DNA from: Burkholderiales bacterium
Lineage (GTDB): Bacteria > Pseudomonadota > Gammaproteobacteria > Burkholderiales > UBA11063
Reading direction: 5' to 3'
DNA length: 8,802 nucleotides
Assembly (NCBI GenBank): GCA_026461645.1
Contig: JAPJMP010000181.1
Span: 1 to 8,802, forward strand
Each line of letters opens with the position of its first letter. Positions within the stretch are counted from its first letter, which is position 1. The translations under genes and the position numbers were made by a program. The notes under the pieces were generated by a model that worked only from the letters and a program-made list of their open reading frames with translations, made no database searches and had not been told where the DNA came from. Below are positions 1-6,531 of this stretch, one piece after another.

Positions 1-586
1 AAATTTTAAATAAATTAATACTGATTTTTAAAAAAATCGTGTTGCTTAAAAAATTTTAGCCGTATAAATTAAAATAATTTCGGATTTCAACAGCGCCTTA
101 TTATAAATAGTGCCACTAGAAATAAATTGTCACAAAGCCCACAACTACGTTTTTTAGCGAAAAGCTATGCTCAACAAACAATTAGCAATCGCCCAAAATT
201 AAAGAGGCTTAAAATATTATACATTATACCGCATTAGAACCATGATTATTTGGCGTTTATTCCTGGTAAAATCAATTTGAAAATGTAATCGCAAGCAAAA
301 GAAATAGAATCATTAGCAAGTAGCCATTTTTTTTAATACTAAATAATGCCAATATTTTGGGGATTGAATCCACAAGCGAAATGAAAACAAATTTGAAATA
401 CAAACAAGAATCATAAAAAGATTTAATTTGTATACAGCATAAAATTGGTTATTATTTATTTTACTAAACCATCCTTTCTTATAGACAATAAATTAGACAC
501 TTCAACAACTTATAAAAGTTATTGATTAGCCTACTCATTATGTTAAAATATGGTTCTTAAAAACTTTTAAATTGAATTTAAAACAA
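1..586. other. Gene-free left flank and 5' region of miaB
   Basis: No open frame of useful length is visible on either strand; stops are dense and the stretch is very AT-rich with many A and T runs. I see no tRNA fold and no CRISPR-like repeat. Only two things stand out: a promoter-like pair near 522-549, just before miaB, and a short imperfect hairpin at 503-524 (eight pairs, one mismatch, ATAA loop) that overlaps the -35 box. The segment at 82-97 on the minus strand faintly resembles an insertion-sequence end. The stretch could be a decayed gene or mobile-element remnant, but nothing recognisable survives. Confidence 0.6.
522..549 (+). promoter_or_regulatory. Putative sigma-70 promoter of miaB-phoH
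   Basis: TTGATT at 522-527 and TAAAAT at 544-549 are separated by 16 bp, a reasonable sigma-70-like arrangement. Transcription would begin near 556, giving a 16-nt leader to the TTG at 572 or about 31 nt to the ATG at 587. The hairpin at 503-524 reaches into the -35 box and could be an operator or simply chance. In such AT-rich DNA, look-alikes are common. Confidence 0.4.
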
Positions 587-1915
587 ATGCAAAAAAAATT
601 ATTTATTAAAACTTATGGCTGCCAGATGAACGAATATGATTCGGACAAAATGGCGCAACTGCTTAAAGAGTTCCAAGGTTATGAAAAAACTAATAACCCT
701 GATGAAGCTAGTATTATTTTATTTAACACTTGTTCTATTCGCGAAAAAGCACAAGAAAAAGTATTTTCTGATTTAGGTAGAGTTAAACATTTAAAATTAC
801 AAAATCCGGAAGTTATTATTGGTGTTGGTGGCTGTGTTGCATCACAAGAAGGAGAAGCAATTGTTAAACGAGCGCCTTATGTTGATATAGTATTTGGCCC
901 GCAAACTTTACATCGTATTCCACAGTTGATCAAAAGCAAACAAAATACTGGACTTGCGCAAGTTGATATTAGTTTTCCAGAAATAGAAAAATTTGATAAT
1001 TTACCTCAAGCTAAAGCAGATGGAATTTCTGCTTTTGTTTCAATTATGGAAGGTTGCTCTAAATACTGCTCTTATTGTGTTGTTCCTTATACCCGTGGTG
1101 AAGAAATTTCACGACCATTTGATGATGTGCTAAATGAAATTAAAAATTTGGTAAAAGTTGGGGTTAGAGAAGTTAACTTGCTTGGACAAAATGTTAACGC
1201 TTATAGAGGACAGATGAATGATGGTGAAATTGCTGATTTTGCTCTACTGCTTGAATTTATTCATGATATTCCTGAGATATTACGCATTCGCTACACCACT
1301 TCTCATCCAAATGAAATGAATCAAAGAATTATTGATTGTTATGCTAAATTACCTAAACTATCCTCACATTTACATCTGCCAGTTCAAAGCGGTTCTGACA
1401 AAATATTAGCCGCAATGAAACGTGGTTACACTTGCTTAGAATATAAGTCAATAATTAGAAAGATTCGAAACTTACGCCCTGAAACTTCTTTTTCTTCTGA
1501 CTTTATTGTTGGATTTCCTGGTGAAACTGATGAAGATTTTGCTAAAACTTTAGATTTAATTGATAATGTAGGTTATGATGCAAGTTTTAGTTTTATTTTT
1601 TCACCTCGTCCTGGAACTCCAGCAGCAGAAATTAAAGATAATATTTCTAATGAAATTAAATTGCAACGCTTGCAAATATTACAAAGAAAACTAGAAGCAC
1701 AGGCCAAAGAAATTAGTAACAACATGGTTGGGACCATACAAAAGGTTCTAGTTGAAGGCACCTCCAAAAAAGATTCTAATGAATTAAGCGGAAGAACTGA
1801 TAATTTTAAAGTGGTAAATTTTCCTGGAAATAAACGTTTGATTGGTAGCATGATTGATGTTAAAATAATAGAGTCATTAAATAATAGCCTACGTGGTCAA
1901 ATTATAACCAACTAA
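587..1915 (+). CDS. miaB: tRNA-2-methylthio-N6-isopentenyladenosine-37 synthase MiaB
   Basis: MiaB is a radical-SAM methylthiotransferase. It adds the 2-methylthio group to i6A37 next to the anticodon of tRNAs that read UNN codons, making ms2i6A. Counting from the ATG at 587 (442 aa), the N-terminal UPF0004 domain has cysteines C12 (in YGCQMNEYD), C49 (NTCSIREKA) and C83 (GGCVA), which hold one iron-sulfur cluster. The radical-SAM motif [15 protein letters not shown] supplies C157, C161 and C164 for the second cluster. A TRAM RNA-binding domain occupies roughly the last 65 residues. The frame can also begin at TTG 572, adding MNLKQ. I prefer ATG 587 because the protein then starts [13 protein letters not shown], as family members do, and neither start has a clear ribosome binding site. 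It is followed after 13 bp by the phoH-like gene, presumably co-transcribed. Confidence 0.96.
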   Translation: MQKKLFIKTYGCQMNEYDSDKMAQLLKEFQGYEKTNNPDEASIILFNTCSIREKAQEKVFSDLGRVKHLKLQNPEVIIGVGGCVASQEGEAIVKRAPYVDIVFGPQTLHRIPQLIKSKQNTGLAQVDISFPEIEKFDNLPQAKADGISAFVSIMEGCSKYCSYCVVPYTRGEEISRPFDDVLNEIKNLVKVGVREVNLLGQNVNAYRGQMNDGEIADFALLLEFIHDIPEILRIRYTTSHPNEMNQRIIDCYAKLPKLSSHLHLPVQSGSDKILAAMKRGYTCLEYKSIIRKIRNLRPETSFSSDFIVGFPGETDEDFAKTLDLIDNVGYDASFSFIFSPRPGTPAAEIKDNISNEIKLQRLQILQRKLEAQAKEISNNMVGTIQKVLVEGTSKKDSNELSGRTDNFKVVNFPGNKRLIGSMIDVKIIESLNNSLRGQIITN

Positions 1916-1916
1916 A

Positions 1917-1921
1917 GGGAG
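1917..1921 (+). promoter_or_regulatory. Ribosome binding site fixing the TTG start of phoH
   Basis: GGGAG, within AAAGGGAG, lies directly after the miaB stop codon (1913-1915) and 7 nt before TTG at 1929. No ATG stands at this distance, so the site supports a TTG start for the phoH-like gene. Confidence 0.75.
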
Positions 1922-1928
1922 TTGCATT

Positions 1929-2855
1929 TTGGCAGCAAATAAAATTTGTTTCGAAGTAGAAAATAATGAAATTTTAATTAATCTTTGTGGTCCTATGGAT
2001 GAGCACATTCGCCAAATTGCAAATCATTTTGATGTCACAATTAACCGCCAGGGTGATTGCTTTCATGTTAAAGGTGACAATTGTGATCTAGCTATTGAAA
2101 GTTTAAAATATTTTTATAATTTAGCTCAAACTCATGATTTAGGTATTGAAAATATTCAACTTGGACTTGCTTCAGGAAATAATATTTTAAATCAAGAAAA
2201 TTTACCCATAATTCATTCTAAACGTGGCAATATTAGTGGAAGAACGCCAAATCAAAATGCCTACATTAATGCAATTCTAAGTAACGACATCACTTTTGGA
2301 ATTGGCCCAGCAGGTACTGGTAAAACTTATTTAGCTGTTGCTTGTGCTACTGATTTATTTGAAAAAGAATTAGTCCGTAGAATCGTCCTGGTTCGTCCAG
2401 CAGTTGAAGCTGGCGAAAAACTAGGTTTTCTTCCCGGTGATATGGCGCAAAAAGTAGATCCATATTTACGCCCTCTTTACGATGCTTTATATGATTTAAT
2501 GGGGTTTGAAAAAGTTAATCGCTTATTTGAAAAAAATTTAATTGAAATTGCCCCTTTAGCTTTTATGCGTGGTAGAACCCTAAATAATGCTGTGGTAATA
2601 TTAGATGAGGCACAAAACACCACACCTGAACAGATGAAGATGTTTTTAACTAGAATTGGTTTTGGTTCTAAAGCAATAATCACAGGTGATATAACCCAAA
2701 TTGATTTAGATAAACATCAAAAAAGTGGTTTGATTGCGGTTGAAACTATTTTAAACAATATCAGAGGTATACATTTTCATCATTTCACTAAACTTGATGT
2801 AGTAAGACATCCCTTAGTACAAAAGATAGTTGAGGCCTACGAAAATAACTCTTAA
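1929..2855 (+). CDS. ybeZ: PhoH-like ATPase (YbeZ/PhoL type)
   Basis: This 308-aa protein is a PhoH-family P-loop ATPase of the YbeZ/PhoL subgroup, which is coupled to the endoribonuclease YbeY and to rRNA maturation and ribosome quality control. Residues 1-100 form the family's N-terminal region, with a KH-like look around 24-50. The ATPase domain follows: Walker A GPAGTGKT at 126-133, the family signature VLVRPAVEAGEKLGFLPGD around 153-171, Walker B VVILDEAQN at 222-230, ITGDITQIDL at 251-260, and the closing VRHPLVQKIVEAY at 292-304. It starts with TTG, supported by a well-spaced GGGAG. The miaB-ybeZ order is the usual proteobacterial one, but the expected next gene, ybeY, is absent and about 500 bp of gene-free DNA follows. 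Its biochemical role in the cell is only partly understood even in model species. Confidence 0.93.
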   Translation: MAANKICFEVENNEILINLCGPMDEHIRQIANHFDVTINRQGDCFHVKGDNCDLAIESLKYFYNLAQTHDLGIENIQLGLASGNNILNQENLPIIHSKRGNISGRTPNQNAYINAILSNDITFGIGPAGTGKTYLAVACATDLFEKELVRRIVLVRPAVEAGEKLGFLPGDMAQKVDPYLRPLYDALYDLMGFEKVNRLFEKNLIEIAPLAFMRGRTLNNAVVILDEAQNTTPEQMKMFLTRIGFGSKAIITGDITQIDLDKHQKSGLIAVETILNNIRGIHFHHFTKLDVVRHPLVQKIVEAYENNS

Positions 2856-2888
2856 TTCTATAAAATTGAAATTAAAGCAGAATTTTTT
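2854..2888 (+). terminator. Weak terminator candidate after phoH
   Basis: AATTCT at 2854-2859 can pair with AGAATT at 2879-2884, directly followed by TTTT (2885-2888). The stem is only 6 bp, AT-rich, with a 19-nt loop and overlaps the stop codon, so it would be a poor intrinsic terminator. It is listed only because it is the sole hairpin plus T-run near the end of the operon. Confidence 0.2.
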
Positions 2889-3154
2889 GCATGGTGTGTG
2901 TGGGTATGGTGCTTAGTTGAATTCTTTGCTATTATATGATTGTAAACTGGCATAGCGTGACAATATTCGTTATTATCTTTGCATTTTTTCAGAGAATTGT
3001 ATCTACTACTCAGGTTTTTATTACAAGATTATTTCCAACTGAAGTATGCTTAAGCGGTGTAGCATTTTCTTAAAATATGTCAGTAATGCTATTCGTCGGT
3101 CTAACTCTATTAATAATAGTAAAACTAGTTGATCTTAGTCATCAATTATTTTTA

Positions 3155-3187
3155 ATTCCAGTAATAGTATTAATAGTAAGCTGGAAT
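3155..3187. repeat. Inverted repeat ATTCCAG/CTGGAAT
   Basis: ATTCCAG at 3155-3161 and CTGGAAT at 3181-3187 form a 7-bp stem around a 19-nt AT-rich interior that itself contains the near-repeat AATAGTA twice. No T-run follows on either strand, so a terminator role is unlikely. Confidence 0.4.
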
Positions 3188-3196
3188 AATTGGCTG

Positions 3197-3233
3197 AGTT
3201 TCACTATACTTTAGTCATCAATATAGTGAAGCT
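3197..3233. repeat. Long hairpin in intergenic region
   Basis: AGTTTCACTATA (3197-3208) pairs with TATAGTGAAGCT (3222-3233), giving 12 consecutive pairs with a single G-T wobble around a 13-nt loop. The loop contains most of the second copy of the direct repeat TTAGTCATCAAT. It is the strongest stem in this gene-free stretch. It lacks a T-run, so it may be an RNA structure, a binding site or an element remnant. Confidence 0.5.
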
Positions 3234-3280
3234 ACTAACGATAATAGATAATACTCAAATATAATTTTGAATTACATAGA

Positions 3281-3332
3281 CCTGTGCCAATTATACTAGT
3301 TTAGACTATTATTAAAATCTTACTAGCACAGG
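3281..3332. repeat. Inverted repeat CCTGTGC/GCACAGG
   Basis: CCTGTGC at 3281-3287 is exactly matched by its reverse complement at 3326-3332, with ACTAGT-type sequences inside both arms. These are the most G+C-rich words in this gene-free region, which makes the match more noticeable. The right arm overlaps the terminator-like hairpin at 3314-3341, so the two structures would be mutually exclusive in RNA. Confidence 0.45.
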
Positions 3333-3341
3333 CTTGGTAAG
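3314..3341 (-). terminator. Possible rho-independent terminator of the phospholipase D gene
   Basis: Read on the minus strand, CTTAC (3341-3337) pairs with GTAAG (3323-3319). An inner AGC/GCT stem closes on a CTGT loop, with a small internal bulge between the stems. The hairpin is followed by ATTTT (3318-3314). It begins about 20 bp past the phospholipase stop codon. The stem is short and the T-run modest, so it may be weak. Confidence 0.4.
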
Positions 3342-3361
3342 CTACTAAAGAAATCATATAT

Positions 3362-5008
3362 TTATAATTTATCAGCATAATACCATGTTGGTGTCCAAAA
3401 TTCGCTATTTAATTGTGACGTAGCTTCAGCGCTATCAATAATTACTCCATACTGTTGCAATCCTGATGGATAAAAATTATGGCTACCAAAATAGAAAATA
3501 TGATCATCTACTTCCCAAAATTTATTATGATTTCTAAATTTATTTGCCCGACTTCCATCAAAATCAATAATAGCTAGATGAAGATACTGGCTTAACAATA
3601 ATTCAGCCTGAACTGATGTTACCTGAGGAAACTGTTTTATTAAACTACTTTTAATTTGATCATGCACATAATCTAAGCTAACATTAGCATTATAGCCATC
3701 AGTTTTAGCTATTGATGATGTTACAATACTTACATCCACATTATTGGTATAAATTGCATAAGCTAAGGCTTGTATTGTATCGCCATCTATGGTTGTTACT
3801 GGAGGTAAAATATCTCCAATAAATTTAGCATAAAGAGCTTGCTGATTAATTTTAATTGAAGTAGTTGCATTTTTAAAAGCATAAACCCTAGCTAATTCAG
3901 ACTGATCTGCATCATCTGCTAATACTCCATGATTTAATTTAGCTACCGACATTATACTAACTGCCATTCCAGGTAAATCATGCCACGCATGTGAATTAGA
4001 TTGGCTTAACTGTGGTCCAAATGAACATCCAGCAGAAACTTGATTATTGGCATAAGTATAACAAATGTTTTCACTAATGCCTTTATGTGTATCAACATAA
4101 TGCCAAATAACATTGGCATACTCTGTTGCCGAATTAGCAATTGGGCCTACCATTTCTATAATTGCATCATTTACTGGATTGGCTCCCATATAATCATCAC
4201 CGAAGTAATTTTCCCCTCCAGTTAACAAATCATTACTATCAACATTAATAAATTTAGCATGATTCCAAGCAAAATCAAAATAAATACTCCCACCATAATT
4301 ACAAATTAATGGATTGCAACTATCCATATTTGCAACAACAATATTTAAATTATTATTTGCCGGTAATCCCTTAACTAAATTATTTATATATCCAGATATA
4401 GTTTCTATAGAATAATTTTGCTGATCTTTGGTTTGTGTAAAAGGAATGAAAGAACCATCTAAAATACGAACATAAATTTTATGATGGTATTTTAGTGAAT
4501 TTTGTGCTAATTTATACAATGAGTTTTTAAGCGCAATAGTAAATTGACCAGTAGTTATAGAATCTTTTCCTAATGTAACCAAATCAACCGAATATTGGGC
4601 ATTAGAAATATTATTAACCATGCTATTTAAAATATAATGTTCTGGCATTAAACATAATTTTTCATTATTATTTGTGAAATTTGCAACCATGCATTTTGCT
4701 AATGGACCGCAATCACTATCTGTGTTACAAATTGCCAAATTAAAATTCGGATCAAATTTTCCAGTTCCGCTATAAGCTAAACTTGCTTGATATTGTGCCA
4801 AACTGTGTCCCCATAAATTTGGCGTTTGCAGTAACCACGGTTGGTCAGAGCGCAATATATTGGTTGTTGGTTGAGTATAGGTAATATTATCATATTTTGC
4901 ATATATACCATTATTGCCAGTCTTAAGATAATTATAAATTTGATCTATAGACAAAGTAAATGCATTGCCGCATAGTATTGCTAACGCAATTATTAAATTT
5001 TTTCTCAT
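3362..5008 (-). CDS. Secreted phospholipase D, Streptomyces type, two HKD motifs
   Basis: This 548-aa protein is predicted to hydrolyse phospholipids such as phosphatidylcholine to phosphatidic acid, possibly with transphosphatidylation, outside the cytoplasm. Residues 1-16 form a Sec signal peptide (MRKN, then LIIALAIL, likely cut after GNA). Both catalytic motifs are intact: HAKFINVD (H250, K252, D257) followed by GGENYFGDDY, and HNKFWEVD (H494, K496, D501) followed by GSHNFYPS. WLLQTPNLWG (58-67), the stretch after the first HKD (NPVNDAIIEMVGP) and the ending GLQQYGVII also follow secreted Streptomyces phospholipase D as I recall it. The length is close to that enzyme's precursor. A Cys-bearing insert (C94, C100, C106, C119) and four further cysteines suggest disulfides, as for an exported protein. 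It starts at ATG with a GAGGGG ribosome binding site and has its own consensus promoter. A role in host interaction or lipid scavenging is inference; substrate is unknown. Confidence 0.9.
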   Translation of the reverse strand: MRKNLIIALAILCGNAFTLSIDQIYNYLKTGNNGIYAKYDNITYTQPTTNILRSDQPWLLQTPNLWGHSLAQYQASLAYSGTGKFDPNFNLAICNTDSDCGPLAKCMVANFTNNNEKLCLMPEHYILNSMVNNISNAQYSVDLVTLGKDSITTGQFTIALKNSLYKLAQNSLKYHHKIYVRILDGSFIPFTQTKDQQNYSIETISGYINNLVKGLPANNNLNIVVANMDSCNPLICNYGGSIYFDFAWNHAKFINVDSNDLLTGGENYFGDDYMGANPVNDAIIEMVGPIANSATEYANVIWHYVDTHKGISENICYTYANNQVSAGCSFGPQLSQSNSHAWHDLPGMAVSIMSVAKLNHGVLADDADQSELARVYAFKNATTSIKINQQALYAKFIGDILPPVTTIDGDTIQALAYAIYTNNVDVSIVTSSIAKTDGYNANVSLDYVHDQIKSSLIKQFPQVTSVQAELLLSQYLHLAIIDFDGSRANKFRNHNKFWEVDDHIFYFGSHNFYPSGLQQYGVIIDSAEATSQLNSEFWTPTWYYADKL

Positions 5009-5015
5009 GATTTAT

Positions 5016-5021
5016 CCCCTC
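5016..5021 (-). promoter_or_regulatory. Strong ribosome binding site of the phospholipase D gene
   Basis: On the minus strand GAGGGG lies 7 nt before the ATG at 5008-5006. It is the best Shine-Dalgarno match in the window apart from the phoH site, and fixes the start codon. Confidence 0.8.
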
Positions 5022-5047
5022 AGATATTTATGAAATCTCAGGGCGAA

Positions 5048-5076
5048 ATTATATTACAAAAATGTATTATTGTCAA
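5048..5076 (-). promoter_or_regulatory. Perfect-consensus sigma-70 promoter of the phospholipase D gene
   Basis: Read on the minus strand, TTGACA (5076-5071) is followed by exactly 17 bp and TATAAT (5053-5048). Both hexamers match the consensus at every base with optimal spacing. The start of transcription should be near 5041, giving a leader of about 33 nt that carries the GAGGGG site. The promoter lies 37 bp past the trmL stop codon, so the phospholipase can be expressed independently of the sucCD-prmB-trmL run. Exact matches are uncommon among natural promoters, which suggests high basal output unless a repressor acts here. Confidence 0.85.
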
Positions 5077-5113
5077 TAGTAAATGCTGGACTTATCAAGT
5101 TAAAATAGAAATA

Positions 5114-5578
5114 TTACACACCATTATTAAAACCTAATTGGCGCCATGCTTCATACGCTACTAAAGCAACCGAATTTGATAAGTTTAAACTTCTTTGCCC
5201 GGCTAACATTGGTATTTTAGCGATTATATCTACTTGGTTTAATACTTCAATTGGTAGGCCACTAGTTTCTGAACCAAAGACTAATGCATCATTAGCCGCA
5301 TAATCAATTTTATGGTAATAGTTATTACCGCTGGTTTCAATCGCAATGATTCTCTTGTTATTCAAAAATTGGCGGCAACTGCTCCAATTATCGTGTATTT
5401 GAATACTGGCATATTCATGATAATCCAATCCAGCGCGACGTAATTTTTTATCTTCCAATGGAAAACCAAGCGGTCTAACCAAATGTAATTTTGCGCCAGA
5501 ATTGGCACATAATCTGATGATATTTCCAGTATTTTGCGGAATATCTGGTTGAAATAATATAATATCAGGAATTGACAT
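5114..5578 (-). CDS. trmL: tRNA (cytidine/uridine-34 2'-O)-methyltransferase TrmL
   Basis: TrmL (YibK) is a SPOUT-class enzyme that uses SAM to 2'-O-methylate the wobble nucleotide of tRNA-Leu CAA and UAA isoacceptors. The 154-aa protein matches the usual short, single-domain form (about 157 aa in E. coli). Motif 1 is NTGNIIRLCANSG (16-28), motif 2 FGSETSGLP (101-109) and motif 3 RSLNLSNSVALVAYEAWR (129-146); the last two build the SAM-binding trefoil knot. It starts at ATG 5578, only 5 bp after the prmB stop, with no Shine-Dalgarno sequence, so translation is probably coupled to prmB. No terminator is visible after it, so transcripts may read into the phospholipase gene. The compact size and full motif set favour TrmL over the larger TrmH or RlmB. 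Confidence 0.94.
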   Translation of the reverse strand: MSIPDIILFQPDIPQNTGNIIRLCANSGAKLHLVRPLGFPLEDKKLRRAGLDYHEYASIQIHDNWSSCRQFLNNKRIIAIETSGNNYYHKIDYAANDALVFGSETSGLPIEVLNQVDIIAKIPMLAGQRSLNLSNSVALVAYEAWRQLGFNNGV

Positions 5579-5583
5579 ATATA

Positions 5584-6516
5584 TTAAGCATTAAAATAAG
5601 TGTCTAATTGATTCTTAGTTAATAAAAATACAAATCCATCACCACTGGCTGTATTTAACCACATAAATGGTAAATTAGGAAACAGCGCTTCTAATTCATT
5701 CTGATTATCACCCATTTCAACCACTAACAAACCATTGTTTTTTAAAAATAACCTGGCCTTATTAATTATCTCTATCACTAAATCAAGTCCTGAGTCGCCA
5801 CCATAAAGGGCAATTTGCGGTTCATGTAAGTATTCGTTTTTTATATTGTCCATTCGGTGTTTATCAACATAAGGAGGATTTGAAAAAATTACATCAAATT
5901 TAAGCGCTGGAATATTTGTCCATAAATCTGAGTGAATGAGCTGAATTTGTTGTTGCAGTTGGTAATTATTAACATTAATACGCGCCACCTCTAATGCTTC
6001 ACTACTAATATCGGCAGCTATAACTTGTGCAGGTGCAAAATAATCACTAGCAATAATTGCTATCGAACCATTTCCAGTACATAAGTCCAATATTGCATCT
6101 ACATTCTCAAGCTCATTAATCCATGGCAGTAAATCATCATTAAGAAGAATTTCTGGAATAAAAGAGCGCGGAATTATTGCTCTTTGATCCACATAAAAAG
6201 CATAATTCTGAATTTGTGAATGATTAGTAATATACGCTGCCGGTAATTTGTCTATAACTCTTTGCTTAAACCTATCTAATATTAATGTTTTTTCGCTCTC
6301 TAAAAGTGTAGCATTCAAATATGGCTCTAATTTATCTAAAGGAAGATTCAAACTAAATAAAATTAAATAAACCACCTCGTCATAAACATTAGTAGTACCA
6401 TGACCATAAAATAAATCATTTTGATTAAATAAAGAAACACCAAAGCGAATAAAATCATTAATTGAATTGAATTTGCTATGTGCCTCTTTAATCTGCTTTT
6501 CAATTTTAGTGGTCAC
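5584..6516 (-). CDS. prmB: Ribosomal protein L3 N5-glutamine methyltransferase PrmB
   Basis: PrmB methylates a glutamine of ribosomal protein L3, a step tied to large-subunit assembly. The protein is 310 aa, the same as E. coli PrmB as I recall. An N-terminal helical region contains the PrmB-typical YGHGTTNVYDE (37-47), LPAAYITN (91-98) and IIPRSFIPEILL (114-125). The Rossmann methyltransferase domain has the SAM motif LDLCTGNGSIAI (143-154) and the glutamine-binding NPPYVD (213-218), followed by NEYLHEPQIAL and GDSGLDL. The early YGHGT and PRSFIPE features separate it from the release-factor enzyme PrmC. The start is GTG 6516 with only a weak purine-rich AAAGAAAG upstream, 15 bp after the sucD stop. 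It sits in the run sucC-sucD-prmB-trmL. Confidence 0.93.
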   Translation of the reverse strand: MTTKIEKQIKEAHSKFNSINDFIRFGVSLFNQNDLFYGHGTTNVYDEVVYLILFSLNLPLDKLEPYLNATLLESEKTLILDRFKQRVIDKLPAAYITNHSQIQNYAFYVDQRAIIPRSFIPEILLNDDLLPWINELENVDAILDLCTGNGSIAIIASDYFAPAQVIAADISSEALEVARINVNNYQLQQQIQLIHSDLWTNIPALKFDVIFSNPPYVDKHRMDNIKNEYLHEPQIALYGGDSGLDLVIEIINKARLFLKNNGLLVVEMGDNQNELEALFPNLPFMWLNTASGDGFVFLLTKNQLDTYFNA

Positions 6517-6531
6517 GAGTTTTAGCTTTCT

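Larger units (their letters stand above)
2856..3361. other. Gene-free region between convergent phoH and phospholipase D
   Basis: There is no convincing coding sequence on either strand, and I cannot find the YbeY signature (HGxLHLxGYDH) in any frame I read, although ybeY normally follows this kind of phoH. The right half holds short repeats: TTAGTCATCAAT at 3135-3146 and 3211-3222, AAGCTACTAA at 3229-3238 and 3339-3348, and several inverted repeats listed separately. A terminator-like hairpin for the minus-strand phospholipase gene lies at 3314-3341. The region looks like decayed or rearranged sequence, or an unrecognised structured RNA. Confidence 0.55.

Noticed and set aside
151..167. TAGC-GAAAA-GCTA hairpin with a T-run as a terminator
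   Set aside because: The T-run precedes rather than follows the hairpin on the plus strand, and on the minus strand A's follow it; the stem is only 4 bp.
361..371. GGATTGAATCC, whose reverse complement resembles a tRNA T-arm
   Set aside because: The flanking bases do not form the 5-bp T stem with a 7-nt loop, and no acceptor, D or anticodon arm can be fitted around it.
1573..1851. 92-codon open frame on the minus strand inside miaB
   Set aside because: It is antisense to the conserved C-terminal part of MiaB and its translation resembles no family; it reflects the codon pattern of the real gene.
2477..2683. 68-codon open frame on the minus strand inside the phoH-like gene
   Set aside because: It overlaps the Walker B region of a clear ATPase gene and has no ribosome binding site or recognisable product.
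2858..3040. About 60 stop-free minus-strand codons in the gene-free gap, with a His/Thr/Lys-rich end
   Set aside because: There is no suitable start or ribosome binding site, and a run of this length is expected by chance when both strands of a 500-bp gap are read in all frames.
4040..4225. 61-codon open frame on the plus strand opposite the phospholipase D gene
   Set aside because: It lies antisense to the conserved region beyond the first HKD motif and encodes nothing recognisable.
4969..4984. Cysteine 13 of the phospholipase D leader as a lipoprotein attachment site
   Set aside because: The residues before it (AIL) do not fit the lipobox, which needs a small residue at -1; a normal Sec signal peptide cut after GNA fits better.
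5584..6516. Release-factor methyltransferase PrmC as an alternative for the NPPY methyltransferase
   Set aside because: The YGHGT, IIPRSFIPE and NEYLHEPQIAL features are those of PrmB, and no prfA-like gene is adjacent.
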